64,000 nucleotides of DNA from Nissolia schottii (taxonomy: Eukaryota; Streptophyta; Magnoliopsida; Fabales; Fabaceae): positions 151,750 through 215,749 of the forward strand of contig QANU01111459.1 in the NCBI GenBank assembly GCA_003254905.1, in the 5' to 3' direction. The position numbers and the translations under genes were made by a program. Positions 29,090 through 57,850 of this stretch are shown here, in pieces. The stretch's first letter is position 1, and every line of letters starts with the position of its first letter. The notes below the pieces were generated by a model, which was not told the DNA's origin, did not search any database, and saw only the letters and a program-made list of their open reading frames with translations.

Positions 29090-29857
29090 ATGGAGGTTGA
29101 AACCCACTCCCTCTCCGCCTTTGATCTCCACCCAACCCCGAACCAACCCTTCTCCTTAGAAATTCACTCTCAATTCCCCAACGTCCCTCATCCCACCACT
29201 GGCGGTAACCAACACGCGCTCGGACACGCGAGTGCTGCTGCCCTCAAGGTACAGAAGGTCTACCGTGGTTACCGTACCCGCCGGAGGTTGGCGGATTCCG
29301 CCGTCGTCGCTGAGGAGCTATGGTGTGTTGTCTGCCTCTCCATTCGCGCAAAATCATCTCACTCACTCACTCGCTCACTCTATTACTATGTATAAGTGAG
29401 AGATGAGTTCATTTATTTCTTAATTAATTATGATATAAATATTTGATCATATATGAAGGTGGCAAGCGATAGACTATGTAAGGCTAAACCACAGCACCAT
29501 TTCCTTCTTCAATTTCCCTGAGACTGCGGCATCTCGGTGGAGTCGTGTTACACTCAACGCTTCCAAGGTTTCATTTTTTATTTATTCTGTCGTCAATCGT
29601 ATACATTGTTGTGTTACAAACAGCCTATGGCTATGGATGCTACGGTCGTGTTTTTCAGCTTCAATTATTGCTCCGTGTCGGTGATGGTGATTGAATTTTT
29701 ATGCCAATTTTTTTATTGTTTTGGCAGGTGGGGAAGGGTTTGTCCAAAGACGCCAAAGCACAAAAGTTAGCGTTCCAGCATTGGATTGAAGCTGTGAGTC
29801 TATATACTCTCCCGCTACTCGACCCTTTTACCATTTTTTTTTTCATTTTTTCTTTTT

Positions 29858-29900
<43 letters not shown>

Positions 29901-32436
29901 TTTTATTTTATTGTATTTTGCTTTGGTTGACCAACACTGTAGATTGATCCACGCCACCGCTATGGCCATAACTTACAGTACTACTATCAACAATGGTGTA
30001 GAACGGATGCTGGTCAGCCATTCTTTTATTGGTATGAATGAACTTTTATTTTGCTTGAATGAAAGAAATCCTATCACTCCTTTTAACCAAGGTTTGATTG
30101 AAATTGAACCGTGTTTGTGGTGAATTTAAGTTGGGCATTGAAGCAATATTTCAAGAATAATCCCCTTCTGTCCTCTTATGGGCCATGCGTTTGATGTGCT
30201 TAATGTTTTTAGTATTATTATTATTATTATTATTTACTGCCAATCATATGTTTCAGTACATTTAGTTGAATTGCCTAGCTGGTCTCTTGGTCTTGGTTAA
30301 AAGCTTTATGTGGATGATCAACGTTATGATTAAGGAAAATTCTTATCGATTATTTGATGTTTCCCTTGTTGGAACAGGGGATTCTGCTTTTAACATAGGC
30401 TGTACAGTTCAGCATCTTATCTTTTCAAGTGTCTCCGTATTATTACAAAATTTGTTTCTACGTTCTAATGTTATAATTCATTTTTATTCACAATTTAGTT
30501 ATATGAAATTGGAAAACGGAAACAATATCTATATATATTTAGTTTATGATAAAAAATAATGGTTTATAAGTATAGGTTTGTTTCTCTCTCTCTCTCTCGT
30601 CTCAGCTAACGGCTTATACTGAAATTATTTATTTCTGCTCCTACAGGTTGGATTTAGGAAATGGGAAGAATCTTGATCTTCAAGAATGCTCTCGATTAAG
30701 GCTCCAAAAACAATGCATCAAGTATCTTGGACCTGTATGTGTATCTCTGGTTTGGATTTCTAGTATTCTTTCCTACCAAAAAATAAATAAATAAATAAAT
30801 AATTAAATAAATTGTAGAACGTATTGACTTCTACTGCTGTATCATAAAAGTGCCTTGTTCCTGCTTTTGGCATGTTGCTCTATATTTCTTTTGCCTTTCT
30901 TGCTGGTTCATATTTGCCTCAATTAGCAAGAGAGAGAACAGTATGAATACATTGTCTGTGAGGGAAAACTCATCCACAAGCAATCTGGAGATTTTCTTCA
31001 TACAAATGAAGGCTCCGAAGGTGACAAGTGGATCTTTGTAATGAGTACCGCTAAGAAACTTTATGCTGGCAAGGTAAACAATTCAATCTCAATTACCTTT
31101 TCATTTTCAGTAGTTTCTTTACCGGCAATCCGCCTTGTCTTTCCTTGTACTACTGATACCTTGCAATTACCTTATCCAGAAAAAGAAGGGATTATTCCAC
31201 CATTCTAGTTTTTTGGCTGGAGGAGCTACATTAGCCGCGGGAAGGCTAGAGGTCGAGCATGGGACTCTTAAGGTAGAGTTAACTTCAAAGGTTGCATGAT
31301 TAAATTGTTGTACTAATGGAGCCTCTTCTAAGATGCCTCTACCTTAAGAGGTTCCATTAGTACAATTTAATCATGCAACCTTTGAAATTAATGGTGGAAA
31401 AGAGATAGTGTTTTGCCTTCTTTTCTCGCATATATGTCCATAAGGAATCACATTAACAAACAAATTTGCTGACCCCAATTTATGGCTATTTGCAAATGCA
31501 TGATTCTCAAAGGCTTTGATTTTTTCAGTCCATATCTGCTTATAGTGGACACTACCGGCCAGCAGATGACTCTCTTGACAGTTTCTTATCCTATCTCATG
31601 GAAAATGGTGTCAAGCTTGATGAAGTTGAGGTAATTGATTTGCATCAGAACGTTTCATTTTTTGTGTCAAATTCCTGTTAGTAGAAAAAGATGCTTATTC
31701 AAGACACTGATTATTTAATGAGCATTCTTGCAGTTGAATTGGGTTTAATTATCATTGTCTATTATTCCAAGATGTTTAGAGAAATTTGTGTCATCATGGA
31801 ATGTCATGCTGAGTATACTTCTTCTAACCACAAACAAAATGACATTTCGCCAACATTTAATAGTTAATTAAAAACGTGGTGATAATCGCTTGTTATGTTT
31901 TATAACATAATTCCTATCCTTGGTTTCAGATGCACAAGGCAACTGAAGACTCTGATATATACGAGGAAAGCAAGCTTAGTGAAAGACCTTCAACAACGTT
32001 GAAAGTTACAAGCAATGTTAAATCTGAGGAAGCTGCTAACACCACCAAATACTCAGCTGAAGAAGTTCCTCAACCTGAACCCGTGTGTACTTCTTATAAA
32101 AGGACTCTATCTGGTGGCCTTCAGAGCCCAAGAGCAGAGGTGCCGAAGACTGCAATAATGCAAAGAATCAACTCCAAGAAAGCTGCGAAATCCTACCAAT
32201 TAGGACACAGACTTTCGCTGAAATGGTCAACAGGAGCCGGACCTAGAATCGGGTGTGTTGCGGACTACCCTGTGGAGCTTAGGATTCAGGCCTTGGAGAT
32301 GCTTAACCTTTCTCCAAGGATTCCACCTACCCCTTCATCATACATGCGAATTGGTGGCCTAGTATCACCTTTAGCACCTTGTCCAACACCTAATACAGGC
32401 TCTAGCGGTAACACTGATGGAACTTGTGTTAATTGA
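29090..32436 (+). CDS. IQM3: IQ-motif calmodulin-binding protein, IQM family (IQM3-like)
   Basis: Nine exons: 29090-29322, 29459-29567, 29728-29793, 29943-30031, 30647-30734, 30927-31073, 31180-31272, 31529-31630 and 31930-32436, giving 477 residues. One IQ motif is visible near the N-terminus ([11 protein letters not shown], residues 54-64). The conserved IQM core follows: [91 protein letters not shown]. The C-terminal exon is Ser/Pro/Glu-rich with no known fold. Known for the family: plant IQM proteins bind calmodulin without calcium and act in stress and stomatal responses. The ATG at 29090 follows an AAACCA context; an in-frame TTG further upstream is not a start. Intron 7 starts inside a strong inverted repeat (see findings). 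The IQM3 assignment is from resemblance and neighbourhood. Confidence 0.94.
29857..29896. repeat. (TA)n microsatellite, IQM intron 3
   Basis: About 18 uninterrupted TA/AT units inside intron 3 of the IQM gene, following a T-rich tract. Confidence 0.9.
31265..31386. repeat. Inverted repeat across the IQM exon 7 / intron 7 donor
   Basis: Arm 31284-31327 (TTCAAAGGTTGCATGATTAA at its start) is complementary to 31346-31386 with one substitution and one 3-nt indel over about 41 pairs. A second pairing joins 31265-31278 (CTCTTAAGGTAGAG, which contains the AAG|GTAGAG splice donor at 31272/31273) to 31337-31350 (CTCTACCTTAAGAG), 14 of 14 matched. The two pairings share 31346-31350. The pattern suggests a local inverted duplication of the exon-intron boundary. 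Confidence 0.9.
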
Positions 32437-34305
32437 TCTAAATCCTCACGAACTTTTGGTTCATACTTCATGTTGGTGATGCTTTAGGTTTAGAGCCAAG
32501 CTTATAAGGGTGCTGTAGTTAATGTAAAATATCTCCTTTATGTCATCTCGACTTTTGAGTAATTAGTGCTATCAGGTTCAATCGTTGTTGTCATTTTTCA
32601 TCCCACGTCTTATTTTCACTAACGTGAAGAGACGTTTAATGTAACACGAGCACATCAGTAATTGAAGAGGGGTTGAACATGCAAGTTGTAAATGCCAAAA
32701 TTTGGGTTTCAACAAAGATTTCTCCAATGCCATACCTATTACTATTATTTTTTTATATCCGCTTGGGGAAAGGATTTCTTTGGTAGTTTTTCTCCTCAAA
32801 TTGCAATGAAAAATATATGTTGACATTGACTAGAAAACTCTGGTCATATCAATAATGGCCGAGAGACATTCGTGTTTCATGTGACTACTTTTGTGTCACC
32901 AGCATGACTAAGTATATGGTTTCTGTCGAAAGTCACGTATAGTGGTTGCTGATAATGGCTTTTTATACAGAAAAGAGTTGCATATAATTCATTACCTGTA
33001 TCTGTCATCTGCATTTTCATGTCGGATAAAAAGTAACGCTTCATCCCTTGACCAATAATACTGGTAATGCAAAGCAAAAGTAGGTGGGCCACTCTTAGGG
33101 CGAAACAAATTCAGAGTATATAATATAGGACACACAGTACTTTGATATATCCTTTTCATGAATCGTGGGAATCTGTAAGACCTAACCAAGTTATTATCTA
33201 TCTTTTCATTAATATATCCAACAGAACATGTCACACCAGATGATCCTAACCAAAGAGAAAAACATCAACTTGCACTTAACAAACCAAGGCAAATGCATCA
33301 AACACTTGGTGTGCACACAATGCAACCAAGTAATATCAAACTAGAGAGTGAGAAACTAGATCCACCAACGCCAAAATCAGGGAGGGAGCTAATTACAAAG
33401 AAATCCACCAGTTGAATCAACGGAACCACCGAAGGAACAACAATAGCAACATCTTATTAAGAAATATCAGCAACATCTTATCAAGATCTATAACTATTCA
33501 CTAGCATGTGTTTACGAGTTGAGTTAAGGAAAAGAAAAAAAAAAGTAAATTGTCTAAAATCAAACACTTTCTTAAATTGGAGACTATGAAAGAAATTTAA
33601 ACTCCTAATATTACAAATAGATTTATAGAATTGGTGTCCACGTTAAGATTGATATACAAATAACATGTTTGTTCGCCTAAAATCAAATCCTTCGTAACTA
33701 ACTACTTCTACCTTTGCTTTTTTTTAGGGGGTTTCCTTTCCCTGTTTCCGACATTAGATATGAATCAAAATTGACATTTTTGCTGTACCCAAAAACATGT
33801 CATTTTTGTCCACGAATTGAATATGTTAAAATATTATTGGGCTTTAGTTTTATGTTGGGCAAGAATATTAGAGGTGTGAAAGGGAATTTGAAAAGCAGGT
33901 TAGGCTATGCCCATTGGGCTCCATGTTTGGAGTGAAAAATGTAAATGAGGACCCGTGACCAAGAACGCTACTAAACACAATATTTTTATTTTTGTTACAT
34001 ACTAAAACACAATATTTTGACAATATTTGGTTTGGAATCAAATCATTTCTAATATTTTCAACTCCAAATACACTCTAATAACCAGTAAGAATTGCCTCTT
34101 GAACTAAAATACGAGAGGATAATGATATATAAAAAATTCTCTTAAATACTAGTTTTTGTGTGTATATAAATATATATAATATGTGTCCTAAAATCTTAAT
34201 TCAATGTAAAAGACATTCATCATCCCTTAATTAAACGTTAGGAGTTTGATTCCTACTATTAGTTATGGAGAACCTTCAATTTTCAAGCCAAGTGTCTCAC
34301 TTTTT

Positions 34306-34402
34306 TTTTTAGGTTGCCTGTCCGGTATCCAAGGCTCAGCCTTGACTAATCCGAGTCGACTCGGGTCGCGCACCTGGCTATGGCGGGTGAGTCTCCCAAC
34401 GC
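34306..34402 (-). mobile_element. Short SINE-like retroposon with 16-bp target duplications
   Basis: AAGTGTCTCACTTTTT occurs at 34290-34305 and again at 34403-34418. Between them is about 97 bp, GC-rich against AT-rich flanks. On the minus strand it ends in an A-run joined to the duplication, as a retroposon tail does. It contains GAGTCGACTCGG, faintly like a tRNA B box. Long direct repeats plus an A-tail indicate LINE-driven insertion. The family is not recognised; a truncated SINE is most likely. Confidence 0.6.
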
Positions 34403-35272
34403 AAGTGTCTCACTTTTTGAAGTGTCTACAGGCTAGCGAAAGAATTTGTCAATTAGCTCACACCAATCAATGCTCGAATTATGTAATAAAACAAAAATCT
34501 TTAAAGTAATGTATTCTTATTTTGAAGATTCATTACTCTAGTAAAAGAAGTTGATATATTCTCATGAAAATTCTCTTAAACTCCTTTTGAATAATAAATA
34601 AGTTACAAAAACAGATACCACATATATTGAAATCTTGAATGAAAAGTATACATATCGAAATCTTTAAAGATATCGAATGAAGTTATTTTGAGCTACTTTT
34701 CATTTTATTTAATTTAATATTTATAATAATGTGTTAAAAAATTTAGAGATAATATATGATATGTCATTAATCAATAGAAATGTTGGTGTAATGGGAATGA
34801 CCCGTTATTTGTCATGACCTTAAAAGGAGAATCTCAATTTGATAAAACACCAATTAGCCAGAAAAAATGTACTATTCCCGAAAGAATCCGTATTCTCTGA
34901 TAATAGCATGGAGATATACTATACTAAGCATAAAATTCTTTCGGTCACAGTGTTCAATATACAAAGGATACGATATGTCTATCAATCCATAACATTTTAT
35001 ATAATTAATTAATAAATATCATAACGTTGATAAGTAAGACTTTCCGTCCCAGATAATAGATTGCGATATTTGACAGAGATAATATATCATTATCTATTAG
35101 CAATTAGCGAATGAATGTGTTGAGGAGGGGTGGAAAGGCGTGAAGAGAAGAGAAGCCGACTCTCGCAGATTGCAAGTTGCCATTGCCAACGTGGGCAAGG
35201 CCAGGGGTAAACGTGGCGAGCCAAGATACATGGGCGCTTAATATCGAAGATGTCTACTTGTGATCTGGCACG

Positions 35273-35283
35273 ACACGTGGCAC
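35273..35283 (+). promoter_or_regulatory. G-box / ABRE upstream of the bZIP gene
   Basis: ACACGTGGCAC, with core CACGTG at 35274-35279, lies about 150 bp upstream of the bZIP ATG. ACACGTGGC matches the abscisic-acid response element bound by group A bZIP proteins. Function is inferred from sequence and position only. Confidence 0.45.
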
Positions 35284-35315
35284 TCTTGCACTATCTGTGG
35301 CCTCCCCCTTCTACT

Positions 35316-35404
35316 CTCTCTCTCTCTCTCTCCCCCCCCTTCCTTCAGCCTTCATCCCTCTCTGTTCGGTTCTTCGCACTTCCCCCTCTCTCCCTCTCTC
35401 TCTA
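35316..35404 (+). repeat. CT-rich tract in the bZIP 5' leader
   Basis: Repeated CTCTCTCT and C-runs at 35316-35345, and again at about 35385-35404, just before the ATG at 35431. Y-patches of this kind are common in plant core promoters and leaders. Confidence 0.7.
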
Positions 35405-35430
35405 TTGTCCTTTTGGTTCCCTCTTTCGTC

Positions 35431-38400
35431 ATGGATATTGAGCCATCGACCTCTTCGTCTTCGCCTTCCTCCTCGTCTTCTTGCCCCTCCGATCGCCTCG
35501 TCGACACGGAGATTGAAGCGGCGGAGACTCTCGCCGACTTGGCGCAGCTCGCCATGCGCGACACAACCGCCACTGGCTGCGCCGACACTGCCCACCGCGC
35601 CACGCTGCCGCTCGAGTCACCGACTCGTGACTCGGATCTCTCTCACTCCGCCCCTCCCCCTCGGGTTAGTGTTTTTTGTTTTAACTATTATTCGCTCGTG
35701 TTGATTATATTCTTGATTAGTTTAATCTCACGATTTTAATCCATGTTTAGCAGTTAACACACACGAGAAATAGTTGTAACTATTGAATTATAAATATATA
35801 TAAGCACGAGTCAACAACAGCAATTACGGATAACATTATATTTATATTATTTTTTATCTTTTTATGCCGGCGATTTGAAGTGAGTCAAATGACTATTTTC
35901 AAGTTTCAACGAGTGACATCATAATCGAATAGTTTTCCACAGTCGATCAAAACCGTAACCAAAATCGTGATTCTGAACGAGATTAGTTGGTGATTTTGTA
36001 TTTCTATCTAATTCTATTTCAGACTCCATGGACGTGTTTGGGTTCCGTTTGCTTAACCTTATTTGGAATCTGAAAACGAAGAAATAAGGTCTCTCTTTTT
36101 TTTGTTTGGATTCAATCAGTCATGTTTGGTTAAATTTGGTAAAAAACACGCCCGGTTATTGGATAAAGCTCATGCCAAGGGCCCAAGAGCAATTTCATCG
36201 TACTTATAGTCTAGTAGTGCCTGTGAACAAAACCAGCTAAAATATTTCTAAACTTTGTTACTTGAATTGAATTTGCTTCGTCATTTTTATCTGGGAATAT
36301 TCAGGACAATCAATCTTTCATGTTGTTAATGGAACTGTCCCTTGCCTAACTATATTTTTCCTTTTTTCGTTTCCTTCTGGTTCTCATTCTCACATTGCTA
36401 AGTATTGATCAACAACCATGTCCCTGCATCTTCCGGAGAAAAAAAATGAACTTCACTTGACTTGGTCAAATCTTTGTTTGTTTGTTTTTCTTTTTACTTC
36501 GTAGTTCTTATAACAATGGATAAGCCAATTTAGTAATGCTACATAGTTAGAAAAATAGCCTGAGTCTGAACTTCTGTTCCAAATTATGGAGGTTGTTGGA
36601 TGAAATGAAGTGCTGACCCACTAGTATTTTTCTAGTCGATTAACTGCAGCAGATACCCAATAATCAATAGGCTATCACCAAGTTGTATTGTACCATTTCA
36701 TGCCGGAATTTACTTGAAAAATGCTTCATAGAATGTAAAGCTAGGCATAAAAGCAGGAACGAAAAGTAATTGGCAAAGGAAAAAAGTTGTGTTTTAGGTA
36801 ACTTTCATTATCTTTCTCGACTTTTACAACCAATATTGTTGTGATTGGTTATATTTTCCTACGTCACATTTCTGTTCGCCACTTCGTTCCAAATATCATT
36901 GCTGCTTTTATTTGTGGCAGGGACAAGTGGTTTCAGGTCAGCAGCTGGATGAAAAACCGGCCACTAGTAAGTCAGTAGAAACAGAAAGGATTCAGCAGGA
37001 TCATTGCTCAAGGCGCATGAAGGTGGAGCAGGATGCTGATTCACTGAAGACTACAAGTTACTCTGTGGTTCACAGCAGCAAGTCAAGGCGTAATTTAACT
37101 GAGGTATAAGAAAGCTTGAAATTTACTCCACCGCAATATCTGTTCATCATTGATAGTTGAAATCTATTGGGCTTTCTGTTCAGGAGGAAAAAGAAGCAAG
37201 GAGGATTCGCAGGGTATTGGCAAACAGAGAGTCAGCTAGGCAGACAATCCGCCGTAGGCAGGTAATTACATAGGCAAATCAATTCTCTATTGTTAGATCT
37301 GCTTATCAACTGCCCAAAATCTTGACCAAAAACAAATTTAAGCCATGCTTGGTGTCTTGCACTTGACCCCACAGTTTGTTAATTTATCACTTATATGGTC
37401 TGATCCTTTTCATCATTACTTCCACTTAAGGAAGGATATTTACATTTGTTGATTTATTGTTCATTCCCTCTCAGAGACAGTCATTAATTGTGTTGATTCA
37501 CTCTGTATTAATTGGATAATCTTTACTATGAAGGCTTTGGGAACTTGCAACTGCTTTTTGGTCATATTATCAATTGCCCAATAATATCCTTCACGTAACT
37601 TCCTGCTACTTACATTTACATTTTGACATTTTGTCATTTCACATCTCATTTTTTGCAGTTTTTGTCAGTTTACTTTTCTAAAAAACAGTTTTCAAGATCA
37701 ATTTTTTATTAGTTTTTGGTTTTTGGTACCCGAAGGGTACCGTCCCCTCTGGTGATGAATTATGTTCTTGAGGCTAATGAATGTATCCATGGTCCCAAAA
37801 CAGAAAATCTTGCATGGTATGTGACGTGAAGCTGTTGTGGTTAAGCGTGTACTTTTTCGTAGTGCATGAAAACAGTGACGTGTACTATTTTGTTTATACG
37901 AGTCAGGCTGCACTTGCGGAAATTTATTTTTAAATATGATCAAATGTGTCATCCATGTCACAAAGTACAGAAGTCAACAAATTTAAAGCCTGCTATGTGA
38001 CGCAAGTGCGACTATGCCTTTTTTGGAATAAATGCAGTATTTGGTTTTCTGATATTTTCATAAAGTTTTGATGTTCATCGTAATTGATAGCCTTTATGCT
38101 ATAGGGTATACTTCAGTTTTTTTTTTTTCCGCTAAAGCCAATCATATCTTCTTAGTTAGCAAGACCTTTGAAGCAAAACTTTCAGATGAGAATTTCCATT
38201 TCTAGATTTTGGCTTAAAGATTATTTTTGTAGGACTCTCAAATCTACAGTTTAATGTATATGTAAAGATCATTGTAGATTTTATCCCATATTACTTATTT
38301 AAAGGAGTAAATTTGAAACAAACCTGATACTTAAATATTTCTGAACTTCTATGAAAGAGGGGAGAAAAATACCTTATCTTCTTTGAAGTGTCTACTTGTT

Positions 38401-39725
38401 CTGGCAGGTTAGTTTCTCATTGAAACATTAGGCAGTTCTTTTTTTTGGGTTTATTTTAATAATTATTTCAGGCTCTCTGTGAGGAGTTAACCAGAAAAGC
38501 TGCCAATTTAGTTCTGGAGAACAAAAACCTGAAGAAGGTATGGTGCTTAAGACTTTGATTGTGTCTTCCATTTACCTCCTTTGTCTTTATTTGGATGAGG
38601 CATCTGTTCAAGATATTATTGTTTATTAATCTATATTTCCTCCTTGATGTTTGTTTGATCATTCACTCTCTAACATTTTGTGACATTTATGGTGACAAGG
38701 AGAAGGATTTGGCTTTGAAAGAGTATCGATCTTTGGAGACTACAAATAAGCATTTGAAGGCGCAAGTAAGATGTTTTGCTATTGCAGAAATTTGGTAGAG
38801 CATACTCTTCTTGTTTGCAAAGCAAGTAAATAAATAGTGGAAGACTTCCATTTGCTTCCATTTGCAGATAGCCAAGTCAATAAACACTGAAGTGGAGAAA
38901 ACTCCTCTTGAGCAGGACTCATCTGTGGCTGAGGTAACAACTTTGTCTGGTAATGGTCCATGGTTTGTTTATAACCATTTTCCCGTTACACAATTATTTT
39001 GGCCTTCCATCATTCAGTCTTCTAGTCCAGTTCAAGTACAACATGCACCATTTAATTCCATTGCCATTCCATCAAATGTTACTGTGCCGTGCTCTTCTGA
39101 GACTGACTCATATTACAAGCAAAATAAACTTGTAAATGACAATAGGACACAAAATCCATTGTACATGTTACCATGTCCTTGGTTATTCCCTCTTCCAGAG
39201 TTTGGAAATGGACAACCACCATCTTCCATTGGCCAAATAGATAAACGAGATGAACTTTCTCTTGGTAAACAATGTAGTTCTAGTTCATCTTTGAATACAG
39301 CAGCGAATGTGGATTATCTACCAGCTCTACCTATCAAACTTCAAACAGAAGCTTCTGGCTGGACAGAAGCCAGATATTTTAATGACACCAGCCATGCCGC
39401 AACAAGATTTCCTTTGGATGGAGCTGAGCAGAAAACAGGATGTCACATTGTAGGAAACCTCCATGGACCTTCACTTGATTGTAACGGTCATGCAACTGCT
39501 GTCAAGCAAGAGCTCGAGCTTCAATTACCTTCTGCTCCGAACACTGAGGTACCTTCGACAGCTCCTCATATTGCAACTTCTTCACCAGGAAAGAAACAAG
39601 CAAAGTTCATGTGTTCTGGTAAAAATCTAGTGGATACAGTTGCTGCGGCAGAGGCAAGAAAGAGGAGAAAGGAACTTACAAAGTTAAAAAGCAACCATAA
39701 CCGCCAGTCCCGGATGACCTGTTGA
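35431..39725 (+). CDS. bZIP62: bZIP transcription factor, bZIP62-like
   Basis: Six exons: 35431-35664, 36921-37103, 37184-37261, 38472-38537, 38700-38765 and 38868-39725, giving 494 residues. The N-terminus is Ser/Pro-rich and acidic. The basic region is ARRIRRVLANRESARQTIRR (Asn153). The invariant Arg/Lys eight residues after Asn is Ile161. Spacing to the first heptad Leu (171) is normal, and the zipper runs L171, L178, L185, A192, L199, L206. The C-terminal half is Ser/Pro/Gln-rich and ends with a basic block EARKRRKELTKLKSNHNRQS, a feature I recall in Arabidopsis bZIP62 (At1g19490). Known: bZIPs bind ACGT-type sites as dimers in the nucleus. The Ile makes typical binding doubtful. Intron 1 is long (1,256 bp). 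Family certain, subgroup likely. Confidence 0.93.
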
Positions 39726-40229
39726 CTTCTCAATCTACTTGGCTAAAAGGTAGGAAAAGGATCAAAAGTGCATCCATTACCAGCTTTTGCACATGCTTAT
39801 GACGTGATGGAAAATGAATTGAGGAAGAGAATGAAGTCCAAATCATGTATAGCACTCTGATAGCATTTCACATTTTTTTTCATATCTTTGTTTTCTCTGT
39901 TTTTATTTGCTTTCTATTACTTGGATTATTTTTCTCCCGGGAAGGGTAAAATACCCCCCGGGGGGGGGGGGNCGTGAAGTGGCGAAACTGACCGAGTTTT
40001 TTTTTTTATTAATTATAATGATCCAGATTTTCCATCTTTCACCAATGTTTCTGAGCAGCTAAACCCAGAAATCGTGCACGATCACAATATGTGGTGCGGT
40101 CAAGTTTCTATTCATTAATCTAAAGCAGAACACTAGAAGGTACAAAAAAATGAAAAACAAAAATATTGAAACTCTTTGAACATAAATTCCTGTGTTATAA
40201 AATTAATGTGTCCACTGCAGGCTTCGGTT
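39726..40229. other. Shared 3' region of the convergent bZIP and subtilase genes
   Basis: The bZIP stop (39725) and the subtilase stop (40230-40232, minus) face each other across 504 bp. The interval should hold both 3' UTRs. At about 39953-39972 a C6-G13 run ends in a single N, an assembly or sequencing weak point. Confidence 0.7.
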
Positions 40230-56567
<16,338 letters not shown>

Positions 56568-57850
56568 TTTGTGTGAAAGAAAAATTAATGTCTAGTAATA
56601 TAAATTGATCAAATAGCTATATGGTGCTGGAATGTGAAAAGAGTGACATTGTAAATGAAGACCAAAAAGGGCAACGGAACACAGTTCTGAAAGTCAGTAT
56701 TTGGTGGCTTGGATTTTGGATCTTTAGGCTAACTCTATAGTGTGTCACAGTTAGTTTCATTAGCCGTGAATCAAGCAAAAGACTCGTTATAACCGAAAAA
56801 TTAATAAATAATAGTCCAATTAAACACATTACGAAAACCAAACAGAAAAACAAACATTACAAACACAAAAAACAAATAATATTAAACATACGTGTGTACT
56901 GATCACGTAAAAATATGTGATGAAAATGTATGTTTTTCTGTTTTATAATAATGTTAAACTCACACGTGTACGCACATGTATAAATGTTTGATGAAAATAT
57001 TTGTTTCTTTGTTTTATAATTTTTATTTTTGTCTCTTGAGACTATTTTTAAGTGTCCAAATAACATTTTTTTTTTATTTTGATATGCAAAGTGCAAAAGC
57101 AGTGGCTCGGACTCTTCTTAGGTGGACCTCTGTGGTTTTACCCCAAGCCAACCTTCGGATGAAGACTAAATCAAAGCCCACAAAACCTTGGTCTTGTTCA
57201 AAATCGATTGCATCACTAAAGAATAACGTACACTTTCACAAAAAAAAAAAAAGAAAAAAAATATATACACATAAATACATAGTTATATTCTTTTGTAAGT
57301 TACTAAATAAATTTTTTTTAGCTGTACTATTTTTAAATGATTTCGACTACATATATTTTTAAATATTAATGAGCAGTAATCGAATTTTGAGAAAACTCAA
57401 GCTTAGAAACGAAAATAAAGAAATTCATCTTTAAATTTTTTAAAGAGAAAGACAATTTTCCAATAGAAAAAAAGAAGCAAAAAACAGAAGCCAAATACTT
57501 TCAAAGGTTAAACCCCGCAGGGTTCACATATCCAAAAATTATATATATAATTATAAATCGAAAAGTAGAAAATGACAGAAAACATCCCACTACTCTAAAC
57601 TTTTGTGGATTAGACAAAGTGTGTTCTCCTTTTAAATATCTAAATAATAACAACAATAATGCTAATAAAGTTGTCATATCCTCCACGCTTTCGAATGGAA
57701 GTAGGGAACTTGTCCTATTTGGAGCCCAATAAAAGGTTAATCAACCGCTCCATCAAGTTTCAAGCACACTCAAAAGTACTAAAATCATCGATGACTATGA
57801 TTGCATGCATGCTGATAAAACTATATATATGGTACATATTTTAAGGTGAA
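56568..57850. other. Subtilase 5' flank and intergenic
   Basis: Upstream of the subtilase ATG; promoter expected in the first few hundred bases. It contains the second MITE-like copy (about 56800-57075). No gene is supported. Confidence 0.5.
56800..57075. mobile_element. MITE-like element, copy 2, upstream of the subtilase
   Basis: It shares with 53123-53438 the words AATATTAAA-CATACGT, AAATGTTTGATGAAAAT and TTTGTTTCTTT in the same order, and an end AAGTGTCCAAATA like AAGTGTACAAATA. The left inverted end is worn away. Confidence 0.55.

Larger units (their letters stand above)
32437..35430. other. Intergenic between IQM and bZIP genes
   Basis: IQM 3' UTR is expected in the first 200 or so bases. 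The rest is AT-rich with no supported gene, apart from the SINE-like insertion (34306-34402), the G-box/ABRE and the CT tract listed separately. Confidence 0.5.

Noticed and set aside
35311-35620. Minus-strand Arg/Glu-rich frames
   Set aside because: Antisense of the CT-rich leader and first exon of the bZIP gene.
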